The notes under the pieces are model-generated. The model did not search any database. It had not been told where the DNA came from and saw nothing but the letters and a program-made list of their open reading frames with translations. Source: Chrysochromulina tobinii (lineage: Eukaryota > Haptophyta > Prymnesiales > Chrysochromulinaceae). Taken from it: a DNA stretch of 23,086 bases. The DNA is taken from positions 1 through 23,086 of the forward strand of contig JWZX01001527.1 of NCBI GenBank assembly GCA_001275005.1. The letters run 5' to 3'. Positions within the stretch are counted from its first letter, which is position 1; each line of letters starts with the position of its first letter. This document shows, piece after piece, positions 16,100-23,086 of this stretch. A program made the translations under genes and the position numbers.

Positions 16100-16593
16100 G
16101 TCCTGATTGGTCTCCTCGTCCTCGGCGGGCCCGCGACCGGCTGCAGGCTGCAACTCCGCTCCGATCTTTATCGTAGGGCCCTATCCGGATACTTGGGGCT
16201 GCATTGCGGCTGCAGCAATTCCCGTGCGACGAAACCCGATTGGTTACGGGACCTACGTGCTGGGGAAAAATCGGAAAAAAGCCGAGAATTTGACGGATAC
16301 TTACTAAATCACGACAAATGGGCTCACCAGCCCTGATCGAAACCAGTTCGTGAGTTCGCGTATTGCACGCCGATGTGGCACGCGGGCTTTTGCACAGTCA
16401 CTGTCGGACAGTCACCGTGTCCGTGATGATAGAACATGGTGCAGCTGCCAACCCGCTTTTAGCTATCAAAAGCCTCGCCGACCCGCGCGCATTACATCGG
16501 CGGTGTCCGGTGACCGTTGTGCTGCAGCTCGCCTCTCTTCATGCACATGATCTCAGCCGGGGTCGACTCGGCCCCTCCAGGTCGCAGATGACC
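16100..16593. other. Intergenic region between tandem minus-strand genes
   Basis: These 494 bp hold the 5' region of the ABCG gene and the 3' end of the thioredoxin-like gene. An A-rich run lies at about 16264-16320. ACAGTCACTGT and a near copy lie at about 16393-16420. TGTAA lies on the minus strand at 16492-16496, about 100 nt past the thioredoxin-like stop. No gene is seen. Confidence 0.5.
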
Positions 16594-17931
16594 TTACGCA
16601 TCCAAATCCATCACATCTGTGCCGTCGTCCTCGTCCGCGAAATCCTCCTCTTCGATCTCCTCGATCTCCTCATCCGCATCAGGCTCGGGTGCGCCGTCCG
16701 CATCAGCGTCGTCGTCCACTTCCTCGAGGATATTGGAGGCCGCCTCCTCCTCCTCCGCCATCTGCTGCCGCCGCTCCAGCTCGCGCTGCTTCCGTTGCTC
16801 TTCGCTCATCTGCTTGCGCTGCTCCCCGAGCTTCTGCCGCTGCTCCTCCTCTCGCCGCTGCGCCTCGGCGCGCGCCTTGGCACGCTTTGCGTTGCGCTCG
16901 GCCTCGGCGGCGCTGTCGAGTGGCTTTTTGGACTTTGGGGCTTTCGGCTTCTTCTCCTTGGGCTGCTCAAGCGCCGTGAGCGTCGGCAGCGGGGAGCGGA
17001 CGAAGCCGTCGTCAGGCCAATAGAGCGGCTCTTGCGCCAGCGCCGCCTCGATAAAGGTGCTCAGCGAGGGCACATCTTCCTCGCCGGCGTGAGCTCGGAG
17101 CAGGCGCGGTGCCGGCTTGGCACCCTTGCGCGGCTTGGGGGCATCCGGGTCTGCGCGCAGCAGGGAGTGCCGCTTGCCAAAGAAGACGGCCTCTTCCGGC
17201 TCGAGTGTCTCGCCAACCTCGTCGCCGCGACCCCACGAGAGCGAGGACTGCTTCTCCGAGCCGATGGAGACGACCTCGAGCTTTCGGTAGCGGCGCGCGA
17301 GCTCCACGAGCACATCCGAGTCGGGCGCGAGCCGCGAGAGCAGGCATGGCTGCCGCCTACCGCAGAGCGCCGCGAGCGCCTTCTGCGAGCGGGCAACCTT
17401 TACTCGAGGCTCTGCCTTGGGCTTGACAAACGCAGACACACCGTACACCGAGGCAGCACTGGCCGCCGGAACTTGCTTGGGCCGATCACCGCCACCCGCG
17501 TAGATGAGCAGCGGCTGTGTGCGGCGCACAAACCCAAACTTGCTGATGAGCGTCTTGTTGCTCTTCAGCACCTTCTCGCAGTCGAGCGTGCCCGCCTTGA
17601 TGATGCCGCGGAGCTCGCTCGAGCCGATGCTCTCGAGGAAGACTTGGTGAAGCCGGAAGGGCCTGGGCAGCCACTGACCCTCATGTGGCAGTCCCGAGTA
17701 GCACTGGATCAGCCACGGCTCGCCGCTGTACAGCACGTCCTTGAGCTGCGCCGAATCATCCACATCAAGCACGGCAACTTGCTCGGGCATGCGCGACTTG
17801 TGGTACGAATCGGGCATGCCCTGCTTGTATGCGTAGCGCGCACCGTATGACAGGATGGCGACTCCGATGGCCGCGCCCAGCCCATTGCAGAAGGTGCCGC
17901 ACGCGGTGGCCTCCTTGGCTTTCTTCACCAT
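16594..17931 (-). CDS. Membrane-anchored thioredoxin-fold-like protein with Glu/Arg coiled coil and acidic tail
   Basis: ATG at 17931, 445 residues, no intron. A hydrophobic segment at about 14-34 (NGLGAAIGVAILSYGARYA) is a likely signal anchor. Residues about 50-150 read like a thioredoxin fold: a strand (VAVLD), EPWLIQCYSG at 71-80 where the CxxC would sit, then LDCEKVLKSNKTLISKFGF and a strand before a Pro (QPLLIYAGG). There is no CxxC, so no dithiol redox role is expected. A second, weaker alpha/beta region (about 180-225) with QPCLLSRL may be another degenerate fold. Residues about 320-395 are Lys/Arg/Glu/Gln-rich and strongly coiled-coil-like; the last ~50 are almost all Asp/Glu, ending MDLDA. 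The architecture recalls ER thioredoxin-like proteins such as those fused to DnaJ, but no J domain is present. Function is unknown. Confidence 0.7.
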   Translation of the reverse strand: MVKKAKEATACGTFCNGLGAAIGVAILSYGARYAYKQGMPDSYHKSRMPEQVAVLDVDDSAQLKDVLYSGEPWLIQCYSGLPHEGQWLPRPFRLHQVFLESIGSSELRGIIKAGTLDCEKVLKSNKTLISKFGFVRRTQPLLIYAGGGDRPKQVPAASAASVYGVSAFVKPKAEPRVKVARSQKALAALCGRRQPCLLSRLAPDSDVLVELARRYRKLEVVSIGSEKQSSLSWGRGDEVGETLEPEEAVFFGKRHSLLRADPDAPKPRKGAKPAPRLLRAHAGEEDVPSLSTFIEAALAQEPLYWPDDGFVRSPLPTLTALEQPKEKKPKAPKSKKPLDSAAEAERNAKRAKARAEAQRREEEQRQKLGEQRKQMSEEQRKQRELERRQQMAEEEEAASNILEEVDDDADADGAPEPDADEEIEEIEEEDFADEDDGTDVMDLDA

Positions 17932-18091
17932 CGGTCCCGAGGAAAGCGCGTGACCTCCAGCGATCTCGGAGATGGCATGTCGTGACGATTTTGAGATCGT
18001 CTTCCGATCTGTTGGAGCCGCGTTGAGAAATTGATTTTAGTTCACAACTGAAGATGCTTGCTGGGCTTTTCCAAGCCTTTTCGCAAAAAAG
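17932..18091. promoter_or_regulatory. Short bidirectional promoter region
   Basis: Only 160 bp separate the start codons of the thioredoxin-like (-) and methyltransferase (+) genes, so both transcripts must start within it or from overlapping elements. It is more AT-rich than its flanks, especially 18025-18090. No TATA box is evident. Confidence 0.5.
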
Positions 18092-18742
18092 ATGCATTCG
18101 CTCGTCCTGCTTTGGTTGCCGATAGCCTCCACGTTTACAATAACCAGCACCTTGCAGCGTGTTGGCGGCATTGCGCTCCACGAAGGCAGCCAGCTGGCAA
18201 CCACCAACTGCATGCATTTAGACAGCACCGGACAGCGCATCTGGGATGCTGGCAGGGTCTTGGCCTCAGTCCTCTGCCACGCTGACCTCAACGGGAAGCG
18301 AGTGCTAGAGCTCGGGTCAGGGACGGGTGTGGGCGGCCTGACCGCTGCCAAAGGCGGCGCGGCACTCGTGATGCTCACTGATGGCTCTGAGACGGCCGTG
18401 GAGCTGCTCCAGCAGAACATCAAGGCCAACAACCTGGAGGACAGCGCCCAAAGTTACCAGCTGAGCTGGGGCTACCTTGCCGACACGGTGGACCTTGTCG
18501 CACACGGGCCGTGGGATCTCATTATTGGCAGCGACCTACTGTACGCACCCGAGTCGCATCCTGACTTGCTCACCACCCTCGCGGCGCTGTGCACACCGTC
18601 ACATACCGAGGTGTTGCTCACGTACCCAACGCGATTCACTGAGAGCCTCTTCTTCGACGAGGCTGCCGAGCTCTTTCGAGTCGACGATCACGAGGAGGTC
18701 GAACCGGCCCTATGGGCGACCCGAATGGTGATGAGGGCATAA
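18092..18742 (+). CDS. METTL21-type protein methyltransferase (methyltransferase family 16)
   Basis: ATG at 18092 after an A-rich leader (A at -3), stop TAA at 18740; 216 residues, normal for the family. A seven-strand SAM-dependent fold is shown by IWDAGRVLASVL (50-61), motif I VLELGSGTGVGG (71-82), acidic LTDGS (95-99) closing strand 2, LLQQNIKANNL (105-115) and WDLIIGSDLLY (141-151), which holds the D-x-x-Y signature of METTL21-like lysine methyltransferases. Known relatives methylate Lys on chaperones, VCP or eEF1A; the substrate here cannot be deduced. The first 20 residues are hydrophobic but fit the first strands of the family better than a signal peptide. The gene is divergent from its neighbour with 160 bp between starts. 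Confidence 0.88.
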   Translation: MHSLVLLWLPIASTFTITSTLQRVGGIALHEGSQLATTNCMHLDSTGQRIWDAGRVLASVLCHADLNGKRVLELGSGTGVGGLTAAKGGAALVMLTDGSETAVELLQQNIKANNLEDSAQSYQLSWGYLADTVDLVAHGPWDLIIGSDLLYAPESHPDLLTTLAALCTPSHTEVLLTYPTRFTESLFFDEAAELFRVDDHEEVEPALWATRMVMRA

Positions 18743-19191
18743 GCGCTGATAGGGGAATACCATAACAGTTGCTCCGGACAGAGTTGCTCGAGTCCGAGAC
18801 GTAAACGTCCGGCCAGAGCTGCTGGCGACGACCAAGTCCACGGGCACGACGAAAACATAAGACCCGCACTCGACTCGCGCCTTTTGACACCGCCAACCGA
18901 CAGCTCATCAGCAGCTGAGATTAACTGTCCGGCTTACTCTTACTGATCGAGTCGTTGGGGAGTTACCGACCTCCGAGGCGTGACCTCAGTCCTCACCTGA
19001 CACCTCCGGGATCTTGGATCGCTATTTCAAGCCCGATCAGCGTCGTCTCGGGCATCATAGGATCGTGTGGCAGACACCTAAAGCTTTACTTTATACTATT
19101 AGCCTCATGTGCAAAATAGGTCTGAGCTAGGTCTGAGCAAGGCCGAAGGCGCGCCTCGCCGCGCGCGGCCACGCCCCTCGCACACTCGTCC
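18743..19191. other. Intergenic region between convergent genes
   Basis: These 449 bp lie between the methyltransferase and SET-gene stops. TAGGTCTGAGC is tandemly duplicated at 19117-19127 and 19128-19138 beside an AT-rich patch (19080-19115). A loose repeat, CCGGACAGAGTTGCT and CCGGCCAGAGCTGCT, lies at about 18774-18828. No gene or RNA is recognised. Confidence 0.5.
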
Positions 19192-20774
19192 CTACACGGT
19201 GCAATCCGCGCCGGGCTCCTGCGGCGACGAGCGCAGCGCGTGCACGATCAGCAGCTCGGCTGGTGCCGTGTTGGGTGGCAGTGGCGAGCCCAGCTCCGCC
19301 TTGGTCCACAATTCGTAAAAGTTGAGGAAGCAATCAGCCCCATCCTCCTTGCGCACTGGCCAGTCGTCCATCGAAGCCACCGCGCGCCAGCAGCCACCAT
19401 CCATAGCACGGCTCCACACCTTGAGCAATGAGAGGCGCATTCAGAGGTCATCAGAGGCAATCAGTGGCACTCAGAGGCGATCTGGGCTGATCTGGGCCTG
19501 CCTTTCACCTTGTATGCTGGTGAGTCTGGGCCCCGCAGCTGTTTCGTAGCCTCCATCGCCTTGCGAGCCCAGCTGCGTGCAGCGTCCACGTACCGTCGCA
19601 CCTTGTCTTCGAGGAGTGCAGTGGAGAGAGGGACGACCTTGCTCTCGCCGCTGTCCTCATCCTGCAGCGAGAGCTGGGTGACCTGCATGCCGTTGGCGTG
19701 CGTGGCTGTCGGACACTCCCTAACGAGCTCAATGAGCCGCAGCGCCGCCGCCTCACAGCCCTCGACTCCACTCTGCAAAAAGAGCTCGGCCGAGTGGAAG
19801 AAGCCGCCGGGCGTCGAGTCGTTCATCAGCGCGCGACGCTTCTCGAGCTGCGAGAGCACCTCACCCACCTCGCCGCTGATCAGCGTGTCCCATTCGCGCA
19901 CCAACCCGACGAGGTCCCCAAACCACGACGTCTTGTCCCCGATGGCCCCGAGTCGCAGCTCATTGGCCTCGAGCGCCGTGCCTTTCATCGAGCACGCCGA
20001 GCACGTGCACTCAAACCCAAAGGCCTCCAGCAGCCGTTGACGCCTCGCCTCGAGCTGCACGCAGCCCGCAGGAAACCCGTAGTGCACGCAGAGCTCCGCG
20101 CCAGCGGCGACCGGCCGGCAAGCGTGCACGGTGAGCCGACCAGTCGCGTGATTGTAACGAAAGACCGCATCCGGATCGCAGCTGTGATTGAAGCGCGCAA
20201 CTGTCGGAAATACGGCAAGGTGGCCCTTGGCATACGCGTGGCTAGGGATCGCATTCGTCGCGAAGATGCCTGCAACGCTCTTGGTCGTGCCAAAACGCTG
20301 CTCATCTTGGGCGAGCGCCATGAACTGAGAGCGCTCGGCAGATGAGAGCTTAGCAAATGCCGCCCCGACCGACGGAGACACGGGCGTCACCGCCAGCAGC
20401 GGCCACTCTTCGAGCAAACGCTCGCCCGTGGCGATGTCTCGATCCGCCACACAGCCAAGGCCCTTGCCCGGTACCTCGGCAATGCGGAACGCGAGTGCTG
20501 GGCCGACGGCGCGCGGGAGACGCACGTTTTCAAAGCGCAAGCGCAAGCATTCTCCTGTTGCTGAGCACTTGATCATCCACCGCCCACTCGGCTTGTGCCA
20601 GTCGATAATTGAGCCATTCATGCCGTTGAGCTTGTTGCCGTTCTGGAGGCCGCAGATCTGGACGGTCGCTCCCTGGTAGCGCGCTGATAGCACGGCCATC
20701 ATGCTCATGTCCGATAAGTCGACGAGATTGGCGTCTCGGGTGCGCTGCGCTGCTGCGGCGAGGAATGAGTCCAT
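19192..20774 (-). CDS. SET-domain protein (SMYD/SET5-like without MYND), two exons
   Basis: Exons are 20774-19509 and 19419-19192, about 497 residues from the ATG at 20774 (upstream only TTG). Reading straight on from exon 1 would stop at 19461-19463 after intron-derived residues. Residues about 34-90 form a small beta-rich domain (ICGLQNGNKLNGMNG, then GRWMIKC and RFENVRLP). The SET domain spans about 95-235: GKGLGCVADRDIATGE, RFNHSCDPDAVF (NHSC at 196-199), GAELCVHYG (Tyr232) and a post-SET Cys set FECTCSAC (254-261). The rest is helical and TPR-like. The SMYD-type MYND finger normally inserted in the SET core is absent. SET proteins transfer methyl groups from SAM to Lys; whether the target is histone or other protein is unknown. 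Exon 2 adds 75 residues (VWSRAMDGGCW to GADCTV). Confidence 0.85.
19420..19508 (-). other. Intron of the SET gene, repeat-rich
   Basis: On the minus strand the donor GTGAAA follows TACAAG and the acceptor CTCAAG precedes GTGTGG; phase 0, 89 nt. Both junctions read CAAGGTG, a 7-nt direct repeat across the intron. The interior repeats CCTCTGA three times and shares 12- to 15-nt blocks with the ATG11-like intron. The open frame beyond it, free of low complexity, supports splicing. Confidence 0.72.
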
Positions 20775-21044
20775 CGGAGGCGAACGCCGCCGTCGTCGTA
20801 CTCGGCGCGCGCACAGCGAGAGAAGTGCTCCATCAGTTTCTCGCAAAAGACGTCCTTTTCTTTCTGAATTCAAGAAGTTTTCAGAAGAGTCTCAGAAGAT
20901 ACATGGGGATCGAGCCACGCCCGGGTCGCTCGAAGATTGTAGGCGCAAAAACGCCGTGTTGGGCGGGATCGTTGCAAGACTTCGCGGAGACGCCGACGAG
21001 AGAGACACGATCTCTTTTCTCTCCCCCATTAGCGCATCGGGACA
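20775..21044. promoter_or_regulatory. Divergent promoter region, SET gene (-) and vWA gene (+)
   Basis: These 270 bp separate the two start codons. The centre (about 20850-20905) is AT-rich with repeated AGAAG and CAGAAG. ATTCAAGAAG near 20869-20878 resembles two adjoining heat-shock-element units, but this is weak. No TATA box is seen. Confidence 0.4.
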
Positions 21045-23086
21045 ATGGGGGGCCGCCTGGGGGGGCCCTTCCTGCTCGTCGCCGCCGCCCTTGGCGCGCG
21101 CGCCAAGAGCGCAATCTCTCTCGGCGAGCACATCGCCCCGAGCGGCGAGACGAACCGCCGCGCGCTTCAGGCAACTCTCTGCACGAACACGTGCATCGGA
21201 AATCCATCTTACGCCTCCGATGGCGATTGCGACGATGGCGGCCCCGGCTCCGAGTACGGTGCGTGGTGCGTCTACGGCACTGACTGCATCGACTGCGGAC
21301 CGCGTCAACCTGGCCTGTGCACGAATGCGTGCTACTGGTCCTCCGATGCCGAGTGCGATGATGGCGGCCCCGGCTCCGAGTTCCCGGTGTGCCTGTACGG
21401 CACCGACTGCATCGACTGCGGCCTGCGTCAACCGCGCCCGCCCTCACCGCCTGCCCTGTGCACTAACACGTGCAACTGGGCGGCCGATGCCGAGTGCGAC
21501 GATGGCGGCCCCGGCTCCGAGTTTTACAGTGCGTCCGGGTGCCCGTACGGCACCGACTGCTTCGACTGCGGCACGCGTCAACCTGACCCGTGCACGAACA
21601 CGTGCGACTGGTCCTCCGATGGCAGTTGCGACGATGGCGGCCCCGGCTCCGAATACGGTGCGTGTCTGGGTGCTGCGTCGTGCTCGTGGTGCCCGTACGG
21701 CACCGACTGTGCCGACTGCGGCACCACGCGTCAACTGCCGCCACCGCAGCCGCCGCCGCCGCCGCCGCCACCGCGGCCACCGCGTGCGCCTCAGTGTAAC
21801 CACGGGCTGCCCCTCGACCTGGTGCTTGTCTTCGACCACTCGGGGAGTATGGCGCCATTCCAGGCCCAAGTGCTCGAGTTTGCGCGCGAGCTCGTCCTTC
21901 AACTCGATTTCGGCCCGAGCGCGTCGCGCGTGGGGCTCGTGGAGTTTGACGATACGGCCCACGTCCTGTCCTACCTGTCCTCCGATCCCAACGCGGTGCT
22001 CGCGGCCATGGCCACCGCCCAGCAAGCCAACGGCTGGACCAACATCAGCAGCGGCCTCGCGTCCGGGCTTGCCGTCCTCCAGGCGAAAGGTGGCTGGACC
22101 ACACGTTCGAAAGTGCTCCTTTTGCTCACGGACGGAGAGCAGAACCCGCAATATGGCGGCGCCGCCGCGGCTATCGCTCAGGCAGCAACTGTCCGTGCCG
22201 CCGGCGTCCAGATCTTCGGCGTCGGCTTCGGGTCGGCGAACCCAGCGACGATCGCGGACATCTCGTCCTCCCCCGCCTCGCTCTACGCCTTCACCGCGGC
22301 CAACATCGGTGCGGTTCGCGACCACTTCCGCAGTCAGTTCTGCACGCTGCTCCTCTCGCCACGCGCGCCGCCACCACCGCCGCCGTCTCCGATGCCGCAG
22401 CCACCGCCGCCGCCGCCGCCGCCGCCTCCGATGCCGCGGCCGCCGCCGCCACCGTCGCCAAACACGTGCACGAACACGTGCATAGGAAATCCAACTTACG
22501 CCTCCAACGCCCAGTGCGACGATGGCGGCCCCGGCTCCGAGTTCGCATACTGCACCTACGGCACCGACTGCATCGACTGCGGCACGCGTCAACCGCGGCC
22601 ACCGCCGCCACCGCGTGCGCCCCAGTGCACCAACGGGCAGACCCTCGACCTGGTGCTTGTCTTCGACCACTCTGGAAGTATGGCGCCCTTCCAGGCGCAG
22701 GTGCTCGAGTTTGCGCGCGAGCTCATCCTTCAACTCGATTTCGGCCCGAGCGCGGCGCGCGTGGGGCTCGTGGAGTTTGACTCGACGGCCACCGTCCTGT
22801 CCTCCCTGTCCTCCGATCCCAACGTGGTGCTCGCGGCCATGGCCACCGCCCAGCAAGCCAGTGGTGGGACTTCCATCAGCAGCGGCCTCGCGTCCGGGCT
22901 TGCCGTCCTCCAGGCGGGCGGTAGCTGGGCCATACGGCCGAAGGTACTGTTGTTGTTGACGGACGGATATGATTCATACGGCGACTCCCTGGCCATCGCT
23001 CAGGCAGCAACTGTCCGTGCCGCCGGCGTCCAGATCTTCGGCGTCGGCTTCGGGTCGGCGAACCCAGCAACGATCGCGGCCATCTC
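21045..23086 (+). CDS. Secreted Cys-repeat and von Willebrand A protein (3' partial)
   Basis: ATG at 21045 has strong context (A at -3, G at +4); the frame stays open to the window end (680 codons), so the C-terminus is missing. Residues 1-23 are a signal peptide (MGGRLGGPFLLVAAALGARA). Four Cys-rich repeats follow (21180-21300, 21318-21423, 21456-21570, 21588-21723), each of the form CTNxC...CDDGGPGSE...YGTDCxDCG. A Pro-rich linker leads to vWA domain 1 (about 21790-22345) with a complete MIDAS: DHSGS, the Thr in WTNISSG, and LLTDGE. Another Pro run, a fifth Cys repeat (22464-22582) and vWA domain 2 (22626 on, MIDAS DHSGS, GGTSISSG, LLTDGY) follow. vWA domains with MIDAS bind ligands through a metal ion; the protein is probably extracellular, wall- or scale-associated and adhesive. 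Longer-looking frames on either strand here are GC-driven shadows. Confidence 0.88.
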   Translation, partial: MGGRLGGPFLLVAAALGARAKSAISLGEHIAPSGETNRRALQATLCTNTCIGNPSYASDGDCDDGGPGSEYGAWCVYGTDCIDCGPRQPGLCTNACYWSSDAECDDGGPGSEFPVCLYGTDCIDCGLRQPRPPSPPALCTNTCNWAADAECDDGGPGSEFYSASGCPYGTDCFDCGTRQPDPCTNTCDWSSDGSCDDGGPGSEYGACLGAASCSWCPYGTDCADCGTTRQLPPPQPPPPPPPPRPPRAPQCNHGLPLDLVLVFDHSGSMAPFQAQVLEFARELVLQLDFGPSASRVGLVEFDDTAHVLSYLSSDPNAVLAAMATAQQANGWTNISSGLASGLAVLQAKGGWTTRSKVLLLLTDGEQNPQYGGAAAAIAQAATVRAAGVQIFGVGFGSANPATIADISSSPASLYAFTAANIGAVRDHFRSQFCTLLLSPRAPPPPPPSPMPQPPPPPPPPPPMPRPPPPPSPNTCTNTCIGNPTYASNAQCDDGGPGSEFAYCTYGTDCIDCGTRQPRPPPPPRAPQCTNGQTLDLVLVFDHSGSMAPFQAQVLEFARELILQLDFGPSAARVGLVEFDSTATVLSSLSSDPNVVLAAMATAQQASGGTSISSGLASGLAVLQAGGSWAIRPKVLLLLTDGYDSYGDSLAIAQAATVRAAGVQIFGVGFGSANPATIAAI
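21786..23086 (+). repeat. Internal module duplication (Cys repeat, Pro linker, vWA)
   Basis: The second vWA copy follows the first at an offset of 831 nt, falling to 822 nt after a 9-nt length difference. The stretch from ATCGCTCAGGCAGC (22172 and 22994) is identical for about 74 nt, synonymous sites included. Cys repeat 5 matches Cys repeat 1 best (IGNPSYAS against IGNPTYAS), so the duplicated unit probably included Cys repeat and vWA together. Confidence 0.9.

Noticed and set aside
16363-17850. A 495-codon plus-strand frame opposite the thioredoxin-like gene
   Set aside because: The Leu/Arg runs are the reverse complement of the Glu/Lys/Ala-rich coiled coil and acidic tail; no domain is seen.
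20868-20905. Heat-shock-element-like TTC/GAA units in the SET/vWA promoter region
   Set aside because: Only two units fit the spacing well; the third is off register and the patch is AT-rich, so chance is likely.
20701-22485. A 594-codon plus-strand open frame overlapping the vWA gene
   Set aside because: It is Arg/Ser/Pro/Ala-rich without domains and is the +1 shadow of the Cys-repeat/vWA frame, which has a signal peptide, complete MIDAS motifs and conserved Cys spacing.
21444-22856. A 470-codon minus-strand open frame
   Set aside because: It is antisense to the vWA gene, Arg/Gly/His-rich and repeated only because the coding modules opposite are repeated.
1-23086. CRISPR arrays, insertion sequences, prophage or plasmid origins
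   Set aside because: No regularly spaced repeats with unique spacers, no transposase-like or integrase-like frame and no bacterial gene layout are visible.

Overview
The window looks like nuclear DNA of a GC-rich unicellular eukaryote, most likely an alga. Evidence: genes sit singly on both strands with their own flanks; three short GT-AG introns (88-125 nt) can be placed; one protein has an ER signal peptide and a C-terminal KDEL; and there are an ATG11-type claw, filamin repeats, an actin-related protein and an ABCG half transporter. The Cys-rich repeats of the DDGGPGSE...YGTDC.DCG type at the right end are, from general knowledge, common in haptophytes, prasinophytes and stramenopiles. A haptophyte-like alga is my best guess, but the lineage is not settled by the sequence.

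Layout, left to right: (1) 1-2740 +, the C-terminal part of an ATG11/FIP200-like autophagy scaffold, cut at the window edge, with one repeat-built intron; (2) 3209-7081 -, a six-repeat filamin-type Ig protein with a Lys-rich tail; (3) 7413-10790 -, bifunctional L-fucokinase/GDP-fucose pyrophosphorylase; (4) 11378-12284 -, an ER-luminal FKBP with signal peptide, coiled coil, two EF-hands and KDEL, one intron; (5) 12625-13842 +, a divergent actin-related protein lacking the D-loop; (6) 14240-16099 -, an ABCG half transporter; (7) 16594-17931 -, a membrane-anchored thioredoxin-fold-like protein with an acidic tail; (8) 18092-18742 +, a METTL21-type methyltransferase; (9) 19192-20774 -, a SET-domain protein whose last exon lies beyond an apparent stop; (10) 21045-23086 +, a secreted Cys-repeat/vWA protein that runs off the right edge. 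Three divergent pairs (4/5, 7/8, 9/10) share short 5' regions of about 340, 160 and 270 bp.

No operon-like pathway is expected here. Genes 3, 4 and 10 all belong to the secretory route or glycan supply, but their proximity is not evidence of a shared job. The most interesting signals are (a) introns in two unrelated genes on opposite strands that share a sense-oriented repeat and have exon-flank duplications, which is introner-like; (b) an actin-fold protein that has lost the D-loop and the residues matching the catalytic Gln and His of actin; and (c) a modular Cys-repeat/vWA surface protein with a very recent internal duplication.
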